Shown here: in pieces, positions 33,211-45,272 of the stretch
Layout of the letters: each line of letters opens with the position of its first letter
Position numbering within the stretch: position 1 is the first letter of the stretch
Source: Laetiporus sulphureus 93-53
Lineage: Eukaryota; Basidiomycota; Agaricomycetes; Polyporales; Laetiporaceae
Assembly (NCBI RefSeq): GCF_001632365.1
Contig: NW_024468569.1
Coordinates: 62,001 to 126,000 of the forward strand
Direction of reading: 5' to 3'
DNA length: 64,000 nucleotides
The notes under the pieces: model-generated
What the model saw: only the letters and a program-made list of their open reading frames with translations
Databases searched by the model: none
What the model was told of the DNA's origin: nothing
Translations under genes and position numbers: made by a program

Positions 33211-36200
33211 TCATCGCAACAACGCCAACTCCCAGTCCTCCATTTGAGGCCGCTCATCACCTGGTGGGACCGGATCGGCGTTCGGACCAGGCGCTCTCGG
33301 ACCTGCTGCCTGTCGCTGCAGCCGTTCCTGCTCCTCTCTGCGCAAGCGCTCCACCCATCGAGAACGTAGGTAGAGCAGGATAGACACAACGAGACAAATG
33401 ACAACGAGCAGCATGGTTTCGAGGAATTCATCCACGTCCTCATCGCCGCGATTTTGTCCACGCGTGGCGGCATCGAAGTAATCTTCAGGACCGAAGTCCC
33501 CGTCGCGGTCGTTCTCGGCCTGTCTCCGCTGGCGGGCCCACTGGCCGCAACGCATCAGTACGAAGCACGTAGAGCAATCCGTTTGTTGTGCTAACCTGGA
33601 CGGGATCGTCTTCGTCGCGGCTCAATTGAGATAAGTCCTGGCCTCTTCGACGCCGATTGAACTCGTCTCTGGCCTTACCCAGGTACCACGGGCCGTCGTC
33701 ATACTCATCTAATTCTTCGCGGTTTTCTACGTTATCCACCTTTTCCGAGCGACCGTCTTCAATTTCTTGCCTGTCGGCAGAAGACTGTCGTGTCGGGACT
33801 GCAGATCCGAGTCAATCACTGGCGCACAGAAAGACTACCAGAGACTCAACTAGTATCAGCATCGTCGTCTCCCCAGATGCTTAGGCCACCCGTGCCGCCC
33901 ATCAGCGTGTGCCAGATGCTGCGCAAATGCAGCTTCACGAGAGACATCAGCACGGGCAAGTACGACTCGCTGTTTGTCTCGTAAGCGAGATCATAATGCC
34001 GCTTTGCGAGATGGAAGTCCTGTTGAACCATCAGGCAGTCAGCAGGTCACCATAACTAGCTCATGGGACGTGGACGCGCCTGAGGGACTCCGACACCATT
34101 CTCATACATCCACCCCAGGTTCCACATCGCCAGAGCGCTCATCTGAGTATCCGCCGCAGATTGATAATAGCCTGCCGCCTTCTCCCACCGTGCTTCCTCT
34201 GGCTCGTCAAGGACGCCCAGACCATGGTAGTAGTAGTCTCCCACTTTGACCAATGCGTCAACATTTCTCTGAGCGGCAGAACGTATCCACTGGGTCAATG
34301 CTAGCCGGGCAGTGTCGTTGGATGGTGAATGGGGAGCAAATCGGGTAAAGCGCAGTATGCTCTTGTCTGTCGCGTGCTGTAAGAGACGACGCTGATCATG
34401 ACAAGGAGAGATGCCTACCTTGATCAAGCACGAATGCAAGATTGTTTTGCGCCACTTCGACTCCTCGTTCAGCAGCAATCCACCAGCGGAGCATTGCCAT
34501 CTCACTACCTCTCTCCGTACCCGTGTTCCAGGCAACCTCTGCGTCCCTCATAAGGTCTTCGTCCCAGACGCCACGCTCCGCAACCAGCTTGTAGAAAGAC
34601 ACGGCGATCGCACATGAGCTGCCAGCAATATTCGGAGGAGTTATCGAGCTCCTCGCCTGCCTGCTTTGGATGTCTGCCAAGTAATAATATGCTTCAAATG
34701 GTGAGCCCTGTCTCACAGCCGTCTCGAAATACGTTGCGGCAAGCTTCAAATCGCCACGCTCTGCCAACCATATAAGTATCATCTCGTGCGCAAGAGGAAG
34801 GTCATCCGCATACCATAATGAATCTTCCCCAGGTTCACCTGAGCCTCTGCCAATTCCTGGCTGGCAGCAGCACCGAAATGCGTAATGGCCTTCTTCAAGT
34901 CCTTCCGTCCGTCAACCAGTCCATCTCTCCAGATGATGCCCAGGCCATTATGACTCTCCTTTTCTCCGAACTCTGCGCCGCGATCAAACCACATCTTCGC
35001 CATAGCGAAATCCTGCTTAACACCCTCGCCACGGAGATACATGCGCCCCAAATACCCCGCAGCGAGCGCGGCGTATCCAGCCTGCGTAGAATGTTCTTCC
35101 TTTGTGGGAGGCTGCGGTTGGCCTGGGCTGGAGGGATCGCGCGGCCACACCGCACGGGCAATGCGCAGGAAGTAGTACCGCGCACGAGCAAAATCCCTCG
35201 GAACAATGCTTGCGCCATCGCCTCCGGACGCGATGCCGCCAGGCAGGGTGTAGATACTGCCCTGATAAGAGATTTTGCCCAGCCTGTATGCAAAGTCAAC
35301 CTCTCCGCGGTCGGCATTGAACTGGATAGGTGCATGAGCACGTTGGACGTGCCAATATCTGCGGCAAACACACCAGATAGTATTCCAGCAGGTCCTCCCA
35401 CGTCTCTCCTGCTGCTCGCGCATTCGCCGTCTTGATCACAGGACGGGCTGCATTGAGGCCTGTCGAGGCCACGCTTGCGCCGGGTCCGTATATGCCACCG
35501 ACAAGATCAGACAGCCGCGGAGCGGCTAGTGGCAGCGTTCTTCCTCCTGGAGGCCCTGACATGAACTTCGCCATCGCTACAGAGTGTCAGCCATGAGCTC
35601 AACGAGAGGATAAGCACGCACCCTGCTCAGCGGCCTCTTCGTACCAGTCCAAAGCATCCATACATCCCTCTGCAACACCTATCCCTGACCAGTACCTGTA
35701 CCCCAGCGCCATTTGCGCGCCTTTGTGGCCACCGTGGGCAGCAAATGTCAAGTACAGCTGTGCCTTCGCCTGATCTACGGAAACCACCTCATGATAACCT
35801 GTCGATTGGAAGAAGCCAAGCACCGCTTGCGAGGACGCGTTACCGGTGCGCGAGGCATGTGTAGCAAACGCGCTGAAGGCCGTCTCCGGATCCGAAGGGA
35901 AGTAGCTGTTCGGCGGGAACTGGTGGAACGTCAATGGCTGGACGGATCTAAAGTAAATGCACTCACTAAAGACACCTCTCCCAGTGTGTACAGTGCATCC
36001 ATGTTGCCGAGCTCGGCCGCATGTTGCAGCAAGTCGATAACCTTGACTGCCTTGCCGTGCAGCTCGTCATCCTTTCTACGGCCACCTGTCAGTTCGTCCT
36101 TGACAAACCCGGTAAGAGAGGAAGGCAGCCAGGAATGATGGAGAAGCTTGACGGCTATCCGCATCGCACTTGCGATTGGGCCATGACCTTGCATACTCGG

Positions 36201-36588
36201 TACGAAGGACGAGAGCTGGAAGCTGTTGCCATTTGCTGTATGCCATGGCGATGGCTCTTCCGATTGCGACGGCGGAAGCGCTGTAAGGGTGGCTAGTGTC
36301 GAGAGTGCCTGTTTGTACGCCCTAGAGGCTGTGGTATGAGAATCAAGGTGGTGTTCATGATGGCTCTGTTGCTCAGCATACCTTCCGATGTTTGGTCTAC
36401 GACTTCGTACTGTTGTCTATGTTCCGCAACTGCATGGTCCTGGTAGATGACGGTGAGGTGTTGAAACCTGGCAGCCAGAGAGTAAGCCGTACCTGAGGTG
36501 ATGTAGCGCACGACACAGCAGCCAGTGCAATCAGACCAAGAGCAATGTATGCGGTCTTTTTGGCCCTCGATCGCCCTATTGCCGTCAT
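33211..36588 (-). CDS. HRD3: ERAD ubiquitin-ligase subunit HRD3/SEL1L
   Basis: Membrane-anchored Sel1-repeat protein of the ER that receives misfolded lumenal substrates and stabilises the Hrd1 ligase. Start ATG 36586-36588; the first residues MTAIGRSRAKKTAYIALGLI form an n-region and hydrophobic core of a signal peptide or anchor. The stop is at 33211-33213. About nine exons carry many Sel1-like repeats, for example YRYWSGIGVAEGCMDALDWY, GYLGRMYLRGEGVKQDFAMA, GLGIIWRDGLVDGRKDLKKA and MWNLGWMYENGVGVPQ. The diagnostic block DFHLAKRHYDLAYETNSESY, then RSIWHTLMGG, precedes an acidic linker and a C-terminal transmembrane helix (MLLVVICLVVSILLYL) with a basic cytosolic tail. Layout and length fit Hrd3. 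It is divergent from EFG1, 262 bp apart. Confidence 0.93.
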
Positions 36589-36850
36589 GGAGAAGTGTTA
36601 GAGAGTCGTGGAGGGCGTGTCTGGGATGAGTATGTTGAATTCAAAATGGCATCCGAACACGTATGCAAACGACATCTTATTAGATAACCATGTGCCAATG
36701 GAGATCAAAGATTAGATTAGATCCTACGTGTGCAAATAAAGCGCTCATAGTACTCCCGACTTGATTCAAACTACCGACGGCAGCTCGGGCTGAGGTTCTT
36801 CTTGCAGACGAGATCTTTGATTACTGCCTGCAAAAACTGTCCACAACTCA

Positions 36851-38006
36851 ATGATGGCAGCTATGCGGCGCGGACAGTCCTCTGCCGCATGTTCGTCTGC
36901 TTCTGTGACAGAATCCAGTCAACCCTCAGGGCACAAGTCAAAACGGGTCCATCATCGCCGGAAGCACAATATAGAACCGTCTTCCCCGCTCGCACTCCCT
37001 GGTGTTCAAAAAATTAAAGCTGCCTTGAGGCAAACACGAAGGTTGCTAGCGAAGGTGGGCAACACTGTCCTACTTCGCACGGCTCGCGAACCCTGACATT
37101 CCGGATACTTGCTGCAGGATCATATAGCGGCAGATGTTCGTGCCAAGGCTGAGAGGAAACTGAAGTCCCTCGAGGCGGATCTAGTGGAGGCAGAGTGCGC
37201 ACGCAAAGAGCGTGTAATGGCCTCCAGGTATCATGCAGTGAAGTTCTTCGGTGAGGATCTCGTTTCTACGTTAGTGGTCCGCGGCCCTATTCACGTTGGG
37301 ACATTGCCAATTGTTGTAGAGCGCCAAAAATTAATACGAAGAATACAGCAAGTTAAGCGTCAGCTTCATGAAGACGAGGAAGGAGATGGAGCGAAGTCAA
37401 CCAAAAAGGAGCAGAAACAGCTAGAGAAAAGGCTTGAAGAGCTCAGAGTCGATCTGAACTACATAATCGTCCGTCTGTCCTCATGTCTGCCTCTTGGTGG
37501 CTGTGGCAGATGTGCTGATCTGGTTTCACCAGCACTATCCCAAGCTGAAAAAGTACATCTCTCTTTTCCCGCCCGAACTGCGAGCACGGCCGCACGCTCA
37601 CCCCGATCCATATCCGCACCTGTATTCCCATCTGTCTTCGCCAGGAGATACTTCGGCAAAACCCGAAAATGACACTAATGTGCAACGAGAGCAAGTGCGC
37701 GCATGGGTGCGGGAACAAATGGCCGCCGGCGAGATGACTGCCGAGCCTGAGCTGGAGCTGAAAGGTCGCGAAGCTGGAAAAAGCCGCCAACCAATCGAGC
37801 ACGCCGATCATCCCATGCTTCCGGTCAATTCAAACCAGAAGCCTGCGAAGGAAGAGGCGTTGGCTGCTATTGGTTCCAAGAGCGTGGTGGAAGATGCCTT
37901 CTTTGGTGATGATAAGTCTAGTGAGAGCGATTCCACTGTTGAGGAAGAAGTGCATGGCGGGGACGAAGAAGCTGTGCAGGAGGATTCGGAGATGGACGAG
38001 GCATGA
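36851..38006 (+). CDS. EFG1: rRNA-processing protein EFG1
   Basis: Nucleolar factor needed for 18S rRNA maturation in early small-subunit assembly. Four exons (36851-37054, 37118-37250, 37320-37468, 37533-38006) give 960 nt, 319 residues. The conserved core spans exon joins: LPGVQKIKAALRQTRRLLAK, then DHIAADVRAKAERKLKSLEA, KERVMASRYHAVKFFERQ, LEKRLEELRVDLNYIIHYPK and KKYISLFPPE. The N terminus is short and basic; the C-terminal third is acidic and ends GGDEEAVQEDSEMDEA, as in many fungal Efg1 proteins. The start ATG 36851 is immediately followed by a second ATG; either could be used. This is not the Candida transcription factor that shares the name. Confidence 0.92.
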
Positions 38007-39527
38007 TTTTGGCACTTGTACGTACACATTCCAGGCTCCCCGTTGTTCGAAGAATTATCATACCCATTACCTATTGTGCAAGCACCACAACCACGAAGCC
38101 GATGCTATATGGTTCTCCTGCAGGACTCGTAACTCTCAGCGCATTTGTACGCGACTTCTCGCGCGTCACTCAACTGCGTATTGTGCAAACTCGTACAGAC
38201 TTCAACTCCTCACGAATACGAACGATCAGCAGTTCTGCGCACCATTCAACCAGCCGGATGTCCAAAGGTATGCGTTCCTCAGCAGCTGGATCTCAGATCT
38301 CGGCAAACATGTAGAACTGGTGTGGCCCCCGCTGCAGTACGAATTGGGAAATCGATCGGTCCTATTAGCAGGCATCACGCAACATTCGTGGGCAGCCATT
38401 GAAATTCTATGGGAATATATTAGTGCAGTTATAGTAACGCCCGGCAACCATCCATTCAAAGTCGCATGCATCAGCGGTGAACTGTTCATGATCAACCTCT
38501 TCCAGTAGTTGTCCAGCTTGGCGAATTGTGATTTATTCAACTGAAAGTGGCCTCGTCAGCTCAGAGGCGGTGGGTGATCGTCGCTGGCGCCGCCAATGCT
38601 TTCGACCAAACGCAAGGCCTGCAACCAAAATCCGCCATATCCTACCCCAACTGAAACCAACCTCGGGAGCTGCCATTCTTCACCATCGCCATTTTCGCTT
38701 CCGAATCGATAATCCAGTCGGTTGCTAATTCTAAGCCTTGCAACTCCAAGCAATCGAGGAAACCTATCTCCAACAGCATAGCTTGATAATGTATTCCGGT
38801 TCATCATTGGCCAGTCAAAAGAGTGAAAGTGCAGTCGCTCCGTGTGTAAGCCTTGCACAGCCTCCATACCTGCTGTCTCGATTAAGGTGATCCTCTCCCT
38901 CTGTTTGTAGTAATTAAGGGCGAGTTGCGAGCATTTGAAAATCAAAGACTACGTGCTCGAGCGACGGAAGTCTTCCCGATGATAGATAGCACGAGGTAGA
39001 CCGTTGTCCATAGTTCCGACGACGTGCTACACTGAGACCTCACTCCACGTTGTACTGACGGCAGACATAGTAAGCAGGAGTCTGGCGCGTTCCCAAGAAT
39101 CCGTCGCAGGATGAGATGAATGCATTTCCCAAAGCTCTGCGGCAGCATGCTATCGGTGATGGGAGCATGTTTGGAGAGGACGTCTCATTGAGCAGTAGTA
39201 AGCTGACCAATGGGTGCACTGTGCAGTGAAGGATATTCACATACTCGACTTCCATGGTCCGCATCAAGCTTGCCTTTCAATGAGGCCATTTCATTCAGCA
39301 CGCTGGCGCAGCTTTTGGGTGAATCAAAGACAGAATGCGATCAAAGAAGGAAATTATTTGACACCAACGAAGTTCATAGACATCCATCGACCCTGAAGTA
39401 TTTGCGGCTCAGCGCTACGACCAACTCAGGCTAGAACGATTCCTCTTCGGCATGCAGTAGCTTGATTAGACATCGACGATGCACAACAATGAAATGTCAC
39501 GCTACGCTTGAGAATCAGGCAAAAACA
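38007..39527. other. Intergenic, one weak ORF
   Basis: About 1.5 kb. The longest leftward frame, 38556-38945 (129 codons), has mildly protein-like composition but no family motif or partner exon. The left part must hold the EFG1 3' end. Confidence 0.35.
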
Positions 39528-39609
39528 TGGACATGTCCGGGATCGAACCGGACCCCTCTCGCAAACACAGGTGCTAAGCGAGCGTGATAACCAACTACAC
39601 CACATGCCC
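39528..39609 (-). tRNA. tRNA-Ala(AGC) with 8-nt intron
   Basis: The leftward strand folds as a cloverleaf: acceptor GGGCATG with CATGTCC (including G3-U70, the alanine identity pair), D arm GTGT-AGTTGGTTA-TCAC, anticodon stem CTCGC with GCGAG, T arm CCGG-TTCGATC-CCGG and A as discriminator at 39528. The anticodon loop reads TTAGCA, then an 8-nt insert (39564-39571) after position 37, then T; removal gives the loop TTAGCAT with anticodon AGC. A T5 tract follows 3 nt downstream, a normal Pol III terminator. Confidence 0.9.
39564..39571 (-). other. 8-nt tRNA intron
   Basis: CCTGTGTT in transcript sense, inserted at the canonical 37/38 site. It is needed to restore a 7-nt anticodon loop and is at the short end for nuclear tRNA introns. 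Confidence 0.75.
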
Positions 39610-40496
39610 GTCATTGTGGAGCGAATTTATATATACATCACTGACAATTTTGATATCTAAGTCACGAATCACACATGTACCTAGGGCATCAGACCTAAAT
39701 TTCCGGCATCTACGGCGCCGATTTGGGCGCTGCCGCCATTTTGCGGCCTGTGTCACACGTCGGCGGTCAGCCCCACCGCGGCGCAGGATTGGCTGCAGAA
39801 CGTCACAGATCACACTCGACGCCGTCTTGCATCGGCGTGCCTAAGTAACCGTGGCGGAAGTCGGATAATGACCTCGGACATTGATATTGGAATCTCGACG
39901 GCAGGCACAGATAGTACATTTTGACGGCGGTAAACAACATGCTTTTAGTCCAAACTTCCGGTCAATACTTGAATTGTAGCCACAGTCAAAGTCCAACGCT
40001 CGAACGAGTTGCACGAGTGCTTCAACCTACAAGGCTACATCGGACCTTCAGTCAGGTTTCCAGGTACAGAAAACGCACAAATGGGCCTGACCAATGGGAT
40101 CAAGCAGCCCCCACGGAAGCAACCACCGTCCATAGCCGTGTATTCACACCCTTTGCCCTCGGAAAATGGAGTTTCGGACAAGACGCCCGGACATGGAGAT
40201 GCATGAGTGTCCGATGCCTTGGAGGGTTAGACGATGTATAAGAACTGCGGGGGGGTAAGCTCCATCCAACATCACGGGCGAACCCTAGTTCCGTAACGCG
40301 CACCGACCACAGCTCATCCTCGTGCATCATCCTCGTGCGTTACACACAAACGTATACAGCGCTCTGCACTGCATATATTGCTATCTGGAAGAAAATCGTC
40401 CGTATCATTCCACCACAACTGTTAAGATCTCGTACTCACTCGCATCCTCTCTAGTCATTCTCCAGTCGATCGCACTGTTCATTAACTTTTGCCGAG
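39610..40496. other. Intergenic upstream of tRNA and pseudophosphatase
   Basis: No gene recognised. A G7 run lies near 40249-40255, and CTCATCCTCGTGCATCATCCTCGTGC at 40312-40338 is a short tandem repeat (TCATCCTCGTGCA twice). Confidence 0.35.
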
Positions 40497-41444
40497 ATGT
40501 CCACTGCAGAGTTGTCACATTCAGTCTCGACTCCGGTGCCACTGCTCTCGCCGTCCATATCGTTCTACCCTTCGGGCCCACTAGTGCAGTTCCCCCCTCC
40601 GTTGCCCTCGCATCGCCTTCCATTGCGGGAGCGCTGCGGCTTCACGCAGAGTCTGAAGATCCAGACCAACTTCTCGCGCCAGCCGCGCTGTTCGCCCTGG
40701 TCACCTAAGGGCCACATCCAGCCTCATCGTAACAATGTTCCACGCAGGCGCAGGGTGAAAGCCAAGCACGTCGTGCTGAAGGACGATGACAGCCCTGTCG
40801 TCGAGGCTGAGCCTGTGGACCTTCCCTTGCCCGCAGGCGCGTACGACATTCCAGCCAGAACCGAGCAGAGGCATCTACAGGAGGTCATTCCAGGCCTCTT
40901 CCTAGCGTTCAAGCTATCGGATGAGGCCGAGGATGATGAGCATATGCGCAAGGAAGGATACACCCACATCATCGACATATGCTATGCACTTCCCGGCTGT
41001 GATGGCGGAGTTATCAAGCAGATGCATGAAGACCGTGTTCATCGTCTCCGCCTGACGTTGCCCGAATTGTCACGCCCCTCTTCCCAGAGTTCAGAGCGAG
41101 CGGGACTCGCTCTGAGCGACGCGCAGCTCCGCACGGCCCGCGACATGCTTGCACAGACACTCCCCTGGCGCAATGCAGTCGACGCCCCTGGCGAACTTTA
41201 TGCAGCACCATCCGGCCCCCGTGTCCTCATTTCTACTCCTGCGCACAGGCCGACAGACGCCATGGCGGTAGTGGGCTGCTACCTCTCCTTCGCGTCGGGC
41301 AAGAGTGTGGAGACGTCCTTGCGATTCATCGACGATGAGCAGGACTTCCTTAGCATCTGGAAGGGAGAAGTCTCGGGTGATGAGGAAGCGCGAGTGGAGC
41401 ATATTGCGCGCCTTTCGTCCTGGCTGTCGAATGTGAGACGGTGA
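40497..41444 (+). CDS. Dual-specificity-phosphatase-like protein, predicted inactive
   Basis: Intronless, 315 residues, start ATG 40497 (MSTAELSHSVSTPVPLLSPS), stop 41442-41444. The first 120 residues are Pro/Ser-rich with a basic stretch (PRRRRVKAK). From about residue 127 the sequence follows the dual-specificity phosphatase fold: QEVIPGLFLAFKLS, GYTHIIDICYAL, HRLRLTLPEL, then RVLISTPAHRPTDAMAVVGC and YLSFASGKSVETSLRFI. At the P-loop, where active enzymes have HCxxGxxR, it has STPAHRP: the His and catalytic Cys are replaced, with one Arg kept nearby. A pseudophosphatase (STYX-like) that binds rather than hydrolyses is inferred. The family match is by pattern and could be wrong in detail. 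Confidence 0.65.
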   Translation: MSTAELSHSVSTPVPLLSPSISFYPSGPLVQFPPPLPSHRLPLRERCGFTQSLKIQTNFSRQPRCSPWSPKGHIQPHRNNVPRRRRVKAKHVVLKDDDSPVVEAEPVDLPLPAGAYDIPARTEQRHLQEVIPGLFLAFKLSDEAEDDEHMRKEGYTHIIDICYALPGCDGGVIKQMHEDRVHRLRLTLPELSRPSSQSSERAGLALSDAQLRTARDMLAQTLPWRNAVDAPGELYAAPSGPRVLISTPAHRPTDAMAVVGCYLSFASGKSVETSLRFIDDEQDFLSIWKGEVSGDEEARVEHIARLSSWLSNVRR

Positions 41445-42024
41445 ACGGACACTGGTTGCAAGCGCCTGAAGTGCACGGAAGATATGGCATTGTATGATTA
41501 TTGCGAATATAGCGACTTGTGTAACAGTTGTGTTGTTCCTCGGTATAATTTGTACAGTGATCGTTAATATGATACAAATGCAAGATATACCACGCGTGAT
41601 ATCTCAATTTCTCACCAGCATGCTTCATGAGAGGCCGAGTGTACGGCTCTGCTGGATGATCTCATGTGATGTCAATTCACGACCAGAACGGAGAAATGCT
41701 AACCGCAATTCCTGTTGGAATGTCAGCTGTGTTACCGTTGTGGGAGGCACAACATGCACTACCTCAGCACTGTGCTTATCAAACCTTGGATTGCAAGATA
41801 TGTTTTGCAGTTTCTCCGCGTCTGCGCCATTCGTGAGGCGTTGTGGCGCATTCGACGTTGAAGGGGCCACAGCTATGAAGCGACACCGTCAATACACGCT
41901 GCATGCATCTGTAACCACTGCATACCAGATGGTTGAGAAACGTTCGCGAACTTCAAACCCTTCCGGTACGCTTTCAGCCGCAATTCCTGCACATCCAATT
42001 GGTACACGAATGCATAGATCAGTT
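41445..42024. other. Convergent 3' region, no gene seen
   Basis: Between the pseudophosphatase (rightward) and the small leftward gene ending at 42025. A leftward frame at 41625-41870 begins with GTG only and lacks motifs. Confidence 0.35.
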
Positions 42025-42585
42025 TTATTGGTCAACGATGGGTGGGGGGAGGCGATCAGGTGTTTGGGAAGCCATAGCCTCTAGAATCATGGTGGGACGC
42101 ACCTCAAACGAGAAGGAACTGAACTCAGGCTGGGCTGCAATGCTCTGGAAAACGCCTCCCAATGCATCCCCGGATATCCTGACAGGATGCCAAACTTGTA
42201 CGTCCGGGATCCCGCTGCTGCTCGGCAGAGCAGATATTGAAACGTTTGCAGACGTCGCAGCACTTCCGGACGTCATACCAGAATCGCTCGACGACACGAC
42301 CTCTGAATACGGTTCAAAGAGCGGCGGAAGCCCCATGGTTGCGCGGCGCGCAGGATCGGTTGGAACGGTCGGACATGGTGCTGGAGGCTTGCCTGTCGTC
42401 GTATAAGCTTTGATGTAGTCTGCTACGCGGCGTTCCTATGCACATTGCACAGCATGAAAAATGCCTCAAATGAGGTGTGAAGCAGACTACGGAGTAGCCA
42501 CGCGTACCTCGAAGCTCTCCTCCTTTGGTCCTCGCATATTAGGAATGTTCATGTAAATTTCGCGAAACATCCGGGCCGAACTCAT
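42025..42585 (-). CDS. Unrecognised 162-residue protein
   Basis: Not recognised. Two exons: 42508-42585 (26 codons, MSSARMFREIYMNIPNMRGP) and 42025-42435, joined in phase 0 by a 72-bp GT-AG intron; the join reads EESFE-ERRVADYIKAYTTT, continuous in character. The middle has a Pro-rich segment (GKPPAPCPTVPTDP), then a Ser/Thr-rich linker, and the C terminus has an ordered-looking block (FSSFSFEVRPTMILEAMAS). Clean splicing in phase and an intact frame on both sides support a real gene. No signal peptide or membrane segment. Length and composition resemble small adaptor or nuclear-pore-associated proteins, but nothing specific can be claimed. Confidence 0.6.
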
Positions 42586-43270
42586 CGTGCGCAGAAGTTG
42601 CTATCGATGGAGTGAACGATAGCTAGCCTGATATCCACGGCGATGACTGGCGAACAAGAGAAATCAACTCACGGGCCAATGTACAAAGCCACTTTCCGGT
42701 TCATCAAACTTACGTCCGCATTTGGCAGGCCTTCAAGAACAGTCACATACTTCCAACAATTTTCCGCGTTCCATCGCGGTGGAAGATGTAATGAAAGCAT
42801 TGGCGATGGTACATACATGACAAAGGCTATACGGGAAAGCATGCGGCGATGACCATAAACCTTACAAGAAATCTAACAGGAAAACTCAACACATATCAAT
42901 AGTAAGCATATAGCGAACATGGAAAGATAACATGGCGTAGATGATGGACAATCCGGGTACACGACGAACAGCACCACAGTAAGCATCATGGATTCTAGGG
43001 ATGGTAACTTCATGGCATGGGAGTAGAGAAAGTGGGGTTGAGCCTATGCGGCTGGGGACAATGCACAGAATGACCCTGCGATAAGTAGATGCAGCGAAAG
43101 ATATGAAACCTGTACGGACGCTCGTACCATGCCGGATGTACGCAGGACTATTGAGGATGTACCTTAACAAGTCCGTGGTGATCGATGCCGCGAGTGAGAG
43201 GAGACGTGATGATGAAGCAGCGTTGGAAGGCTTGAGATATGCAACGAATAAAGATAGAGAATCCGTTCGA
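42586..43270. other. Intergenic, 3' of CDH1
   Basis: No gene recognised. It contains the upstream region of the small gene at 42585 and the CDH1 3' end; both read leftward. Confidence 0.35.
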
Positions 43271-45272
43271 TCATCGAATGAGCCGCCCGTAATCGAGCCG
43301 GCTCTCTCTTCGCGCTTCATGATTGTCCCTCTTGGGAAATGCGTTCCAAAACCTCAGAGTCTCATCCCCTGCACCGGTCACGATCGTCTCTCCATCCGAG
43401 CTCATGGCAAGGTACAGCACTCGGTGCGTGTGGCCCGTAAGCGAGGCAACCATATCCAGCGACGGATATTTCCAGATGCAGATCTGGTTCTGCGCGGTCG
43501 TCGACGAGAACCCGTGTGTGGACACCAATTCGTGCGATGTGAGAGACCAAGTGAGGTTGCAAACCTGAAATGAGCATCATATCAATGGATGTCCAGTAAT
43601 TGACTACAACTGAGCGCATCGGGCTCACCTGGCTTCCGGTATCCAATTGATTCAACATCGCCCCATTGGCCACGTTCCAAAACCGAATGTGCTTGTCTGC
43701 AGTCCCTCCTCCGGTCGCTAGCACGCCCGTTATATGCGGGTCCCAGGCAAGCGCCTTTACAGCTGCAGTATGCTCGTGAAACTTATACAACGGAATCTCA
43801 CCCGCGTCTTCTCCTGTGCTGCTTGCACTTCCGCTGGTACTACCGGTCCTTCCCGAGGCACCCGGCCGAGCTCGTTTGGATCCCCTGAGGTCCCAAATAC
43901 AGACCTTATTGTCATTCCCTCCGCTTGCTAGCAACGAAGGTTGTGGCCCGCCGTCTCCGCTCCACCGCAAGCCACAAACCTCCTGCCTGTGGCCCTGGCA
44001 TCGTTTGAATGGTTTGCTTATCGAATCACGGATATCGCGGTGATGGATCATCCGATCTCGCGAGCCGGAGGTAAGGACATGCGCGTTCCATGACAGCGCG
44101 CCTATTCGCTGGGTATGCGCTTGTTGATATGTGCGCTGAAGTTGAAGGGTATTTGCGTCGTATATTCTTAAGCGGCCAGCTAGCGTGCCGACAGCAAGTG
44201 TAGTACCCTGAGTGGAACGGTCAGATTATCGGACAGCAACAGACATTACAAAGCAAAACGAAATGCGTTTGCTGGTACGATATTATTGCCCATGAACCCA
44301 CGAAACGGGCGTGCCTGCCACGCTACGCGAGCACGCGAGAGCCTGCAGTCAAGATCTGACAGCCTCAAGCTTGCAAATGGTGAAGCAAGAGATAACATCG
44401 ACTTGTACGCTTGCGCCCCACAAAGTTATCAAGCATAATCAGGGATCGATGATACACACCTTTTGAACCCACGATACTGAACTGATTGTATCGCTCGAGT
44501 CTGACAAGTCACATAGTTTCGCCACTTGGGCTGTATGCGCTGTCCACAGATACACACACGACCCCAAACCCACCCCCAAGACGTTTGTACTCGACCAGTC
44601 CACGAGATTGAGATAGAAATCGTCTGCAAGTTCTGGCGCGTCGAGCACCCGATACGGCGTCTTGCAGACGCTGCGAAGCTGCCGACGAGGACTTTCGAGC
44701 AATTGACGGCTCTGCGCGCGCACGGGGCTTATGGAGTATGCCTCGTCTGTGGGCGCATCCAGACGACGCGTCGGAGTGGCGGGACCAGATCGTGACGGTG
44801 AGTTGTAGCTGAACAGCCGCTTTCGAGTCGGTGTGGATGGTATTGGAGTACTTATTGACGACCGGCTAGGCGAGGAAGATCTCCCTGAAGAAGGAGGAGT
44901 GACCTCTGAGTGTAGGACGGATGTGAATACAGCATTCGCCTGTTCCTTGAGCGCGTCGGACTCCGTAGGTATGATTCTGTTCTTAGATGGCGTGGACGGC
45001 GCTACGCCGTCCATTAAGTGATAAGAGGTCCGCATGTCTCCTGCATCTCTTGAGGGAACGAAACGGTCGCCATAGTCTCGTCCGCGAGGCGACTGTGGCC
45101 TCGCTGCGGCTTCACTGGTGGATGGTCGCGAGTCAAGGGACGGTCTGGATCCCGATGGGAGACCAAATATCGGGTTTACGCGAGGTCGAATCCTGCGATG
45201 GCCCTCTTCGTCAGCTTCATGGTGTGAAGCACGAAGCCGCTTCCCGAATGGCGAGTTCATTAGACCAGACAT
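43271..45272 (-). CDS. CDH1: APC/C activator CDH1 (Fizzy-related, WD40)
   Basis: Substrate-recognition activator of the anaphase-promoting complex in late mitosis and G1. Start ATG 45270-45272 ([14 protein letters not shown]), stop at 43271-43273; at least four exons including an intron of about 250 bp near 44211-44470. The C-box is GDRFVPSRD at about residue 78. Many Ser-Pro/Thr-Pro sites ([30 protein letters not shown]) fit Cdk inhibition. The WD40 propeller begins [20 protein letters not shown] and includes [49 protein letters not shown] and [13 protein letters not shown]. The last residues, LDYGRLIR, supply the Ile-Arg tail that docks on APC3. The C-box and YLNLVDWSS pattern fit Cdh1/Fzr1 better than Cdc20. 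Confidence 0.93.

Noticed and set aside
38556..38945. 129-codon leftward ORF
   Set aside because: Mildly protein-like composition but no promoter, splice partner or family pattern; kept only as a note.
41625..41870. Leftward 81-codon ORF
   Set aside because: Begins only with GTG and has no features.
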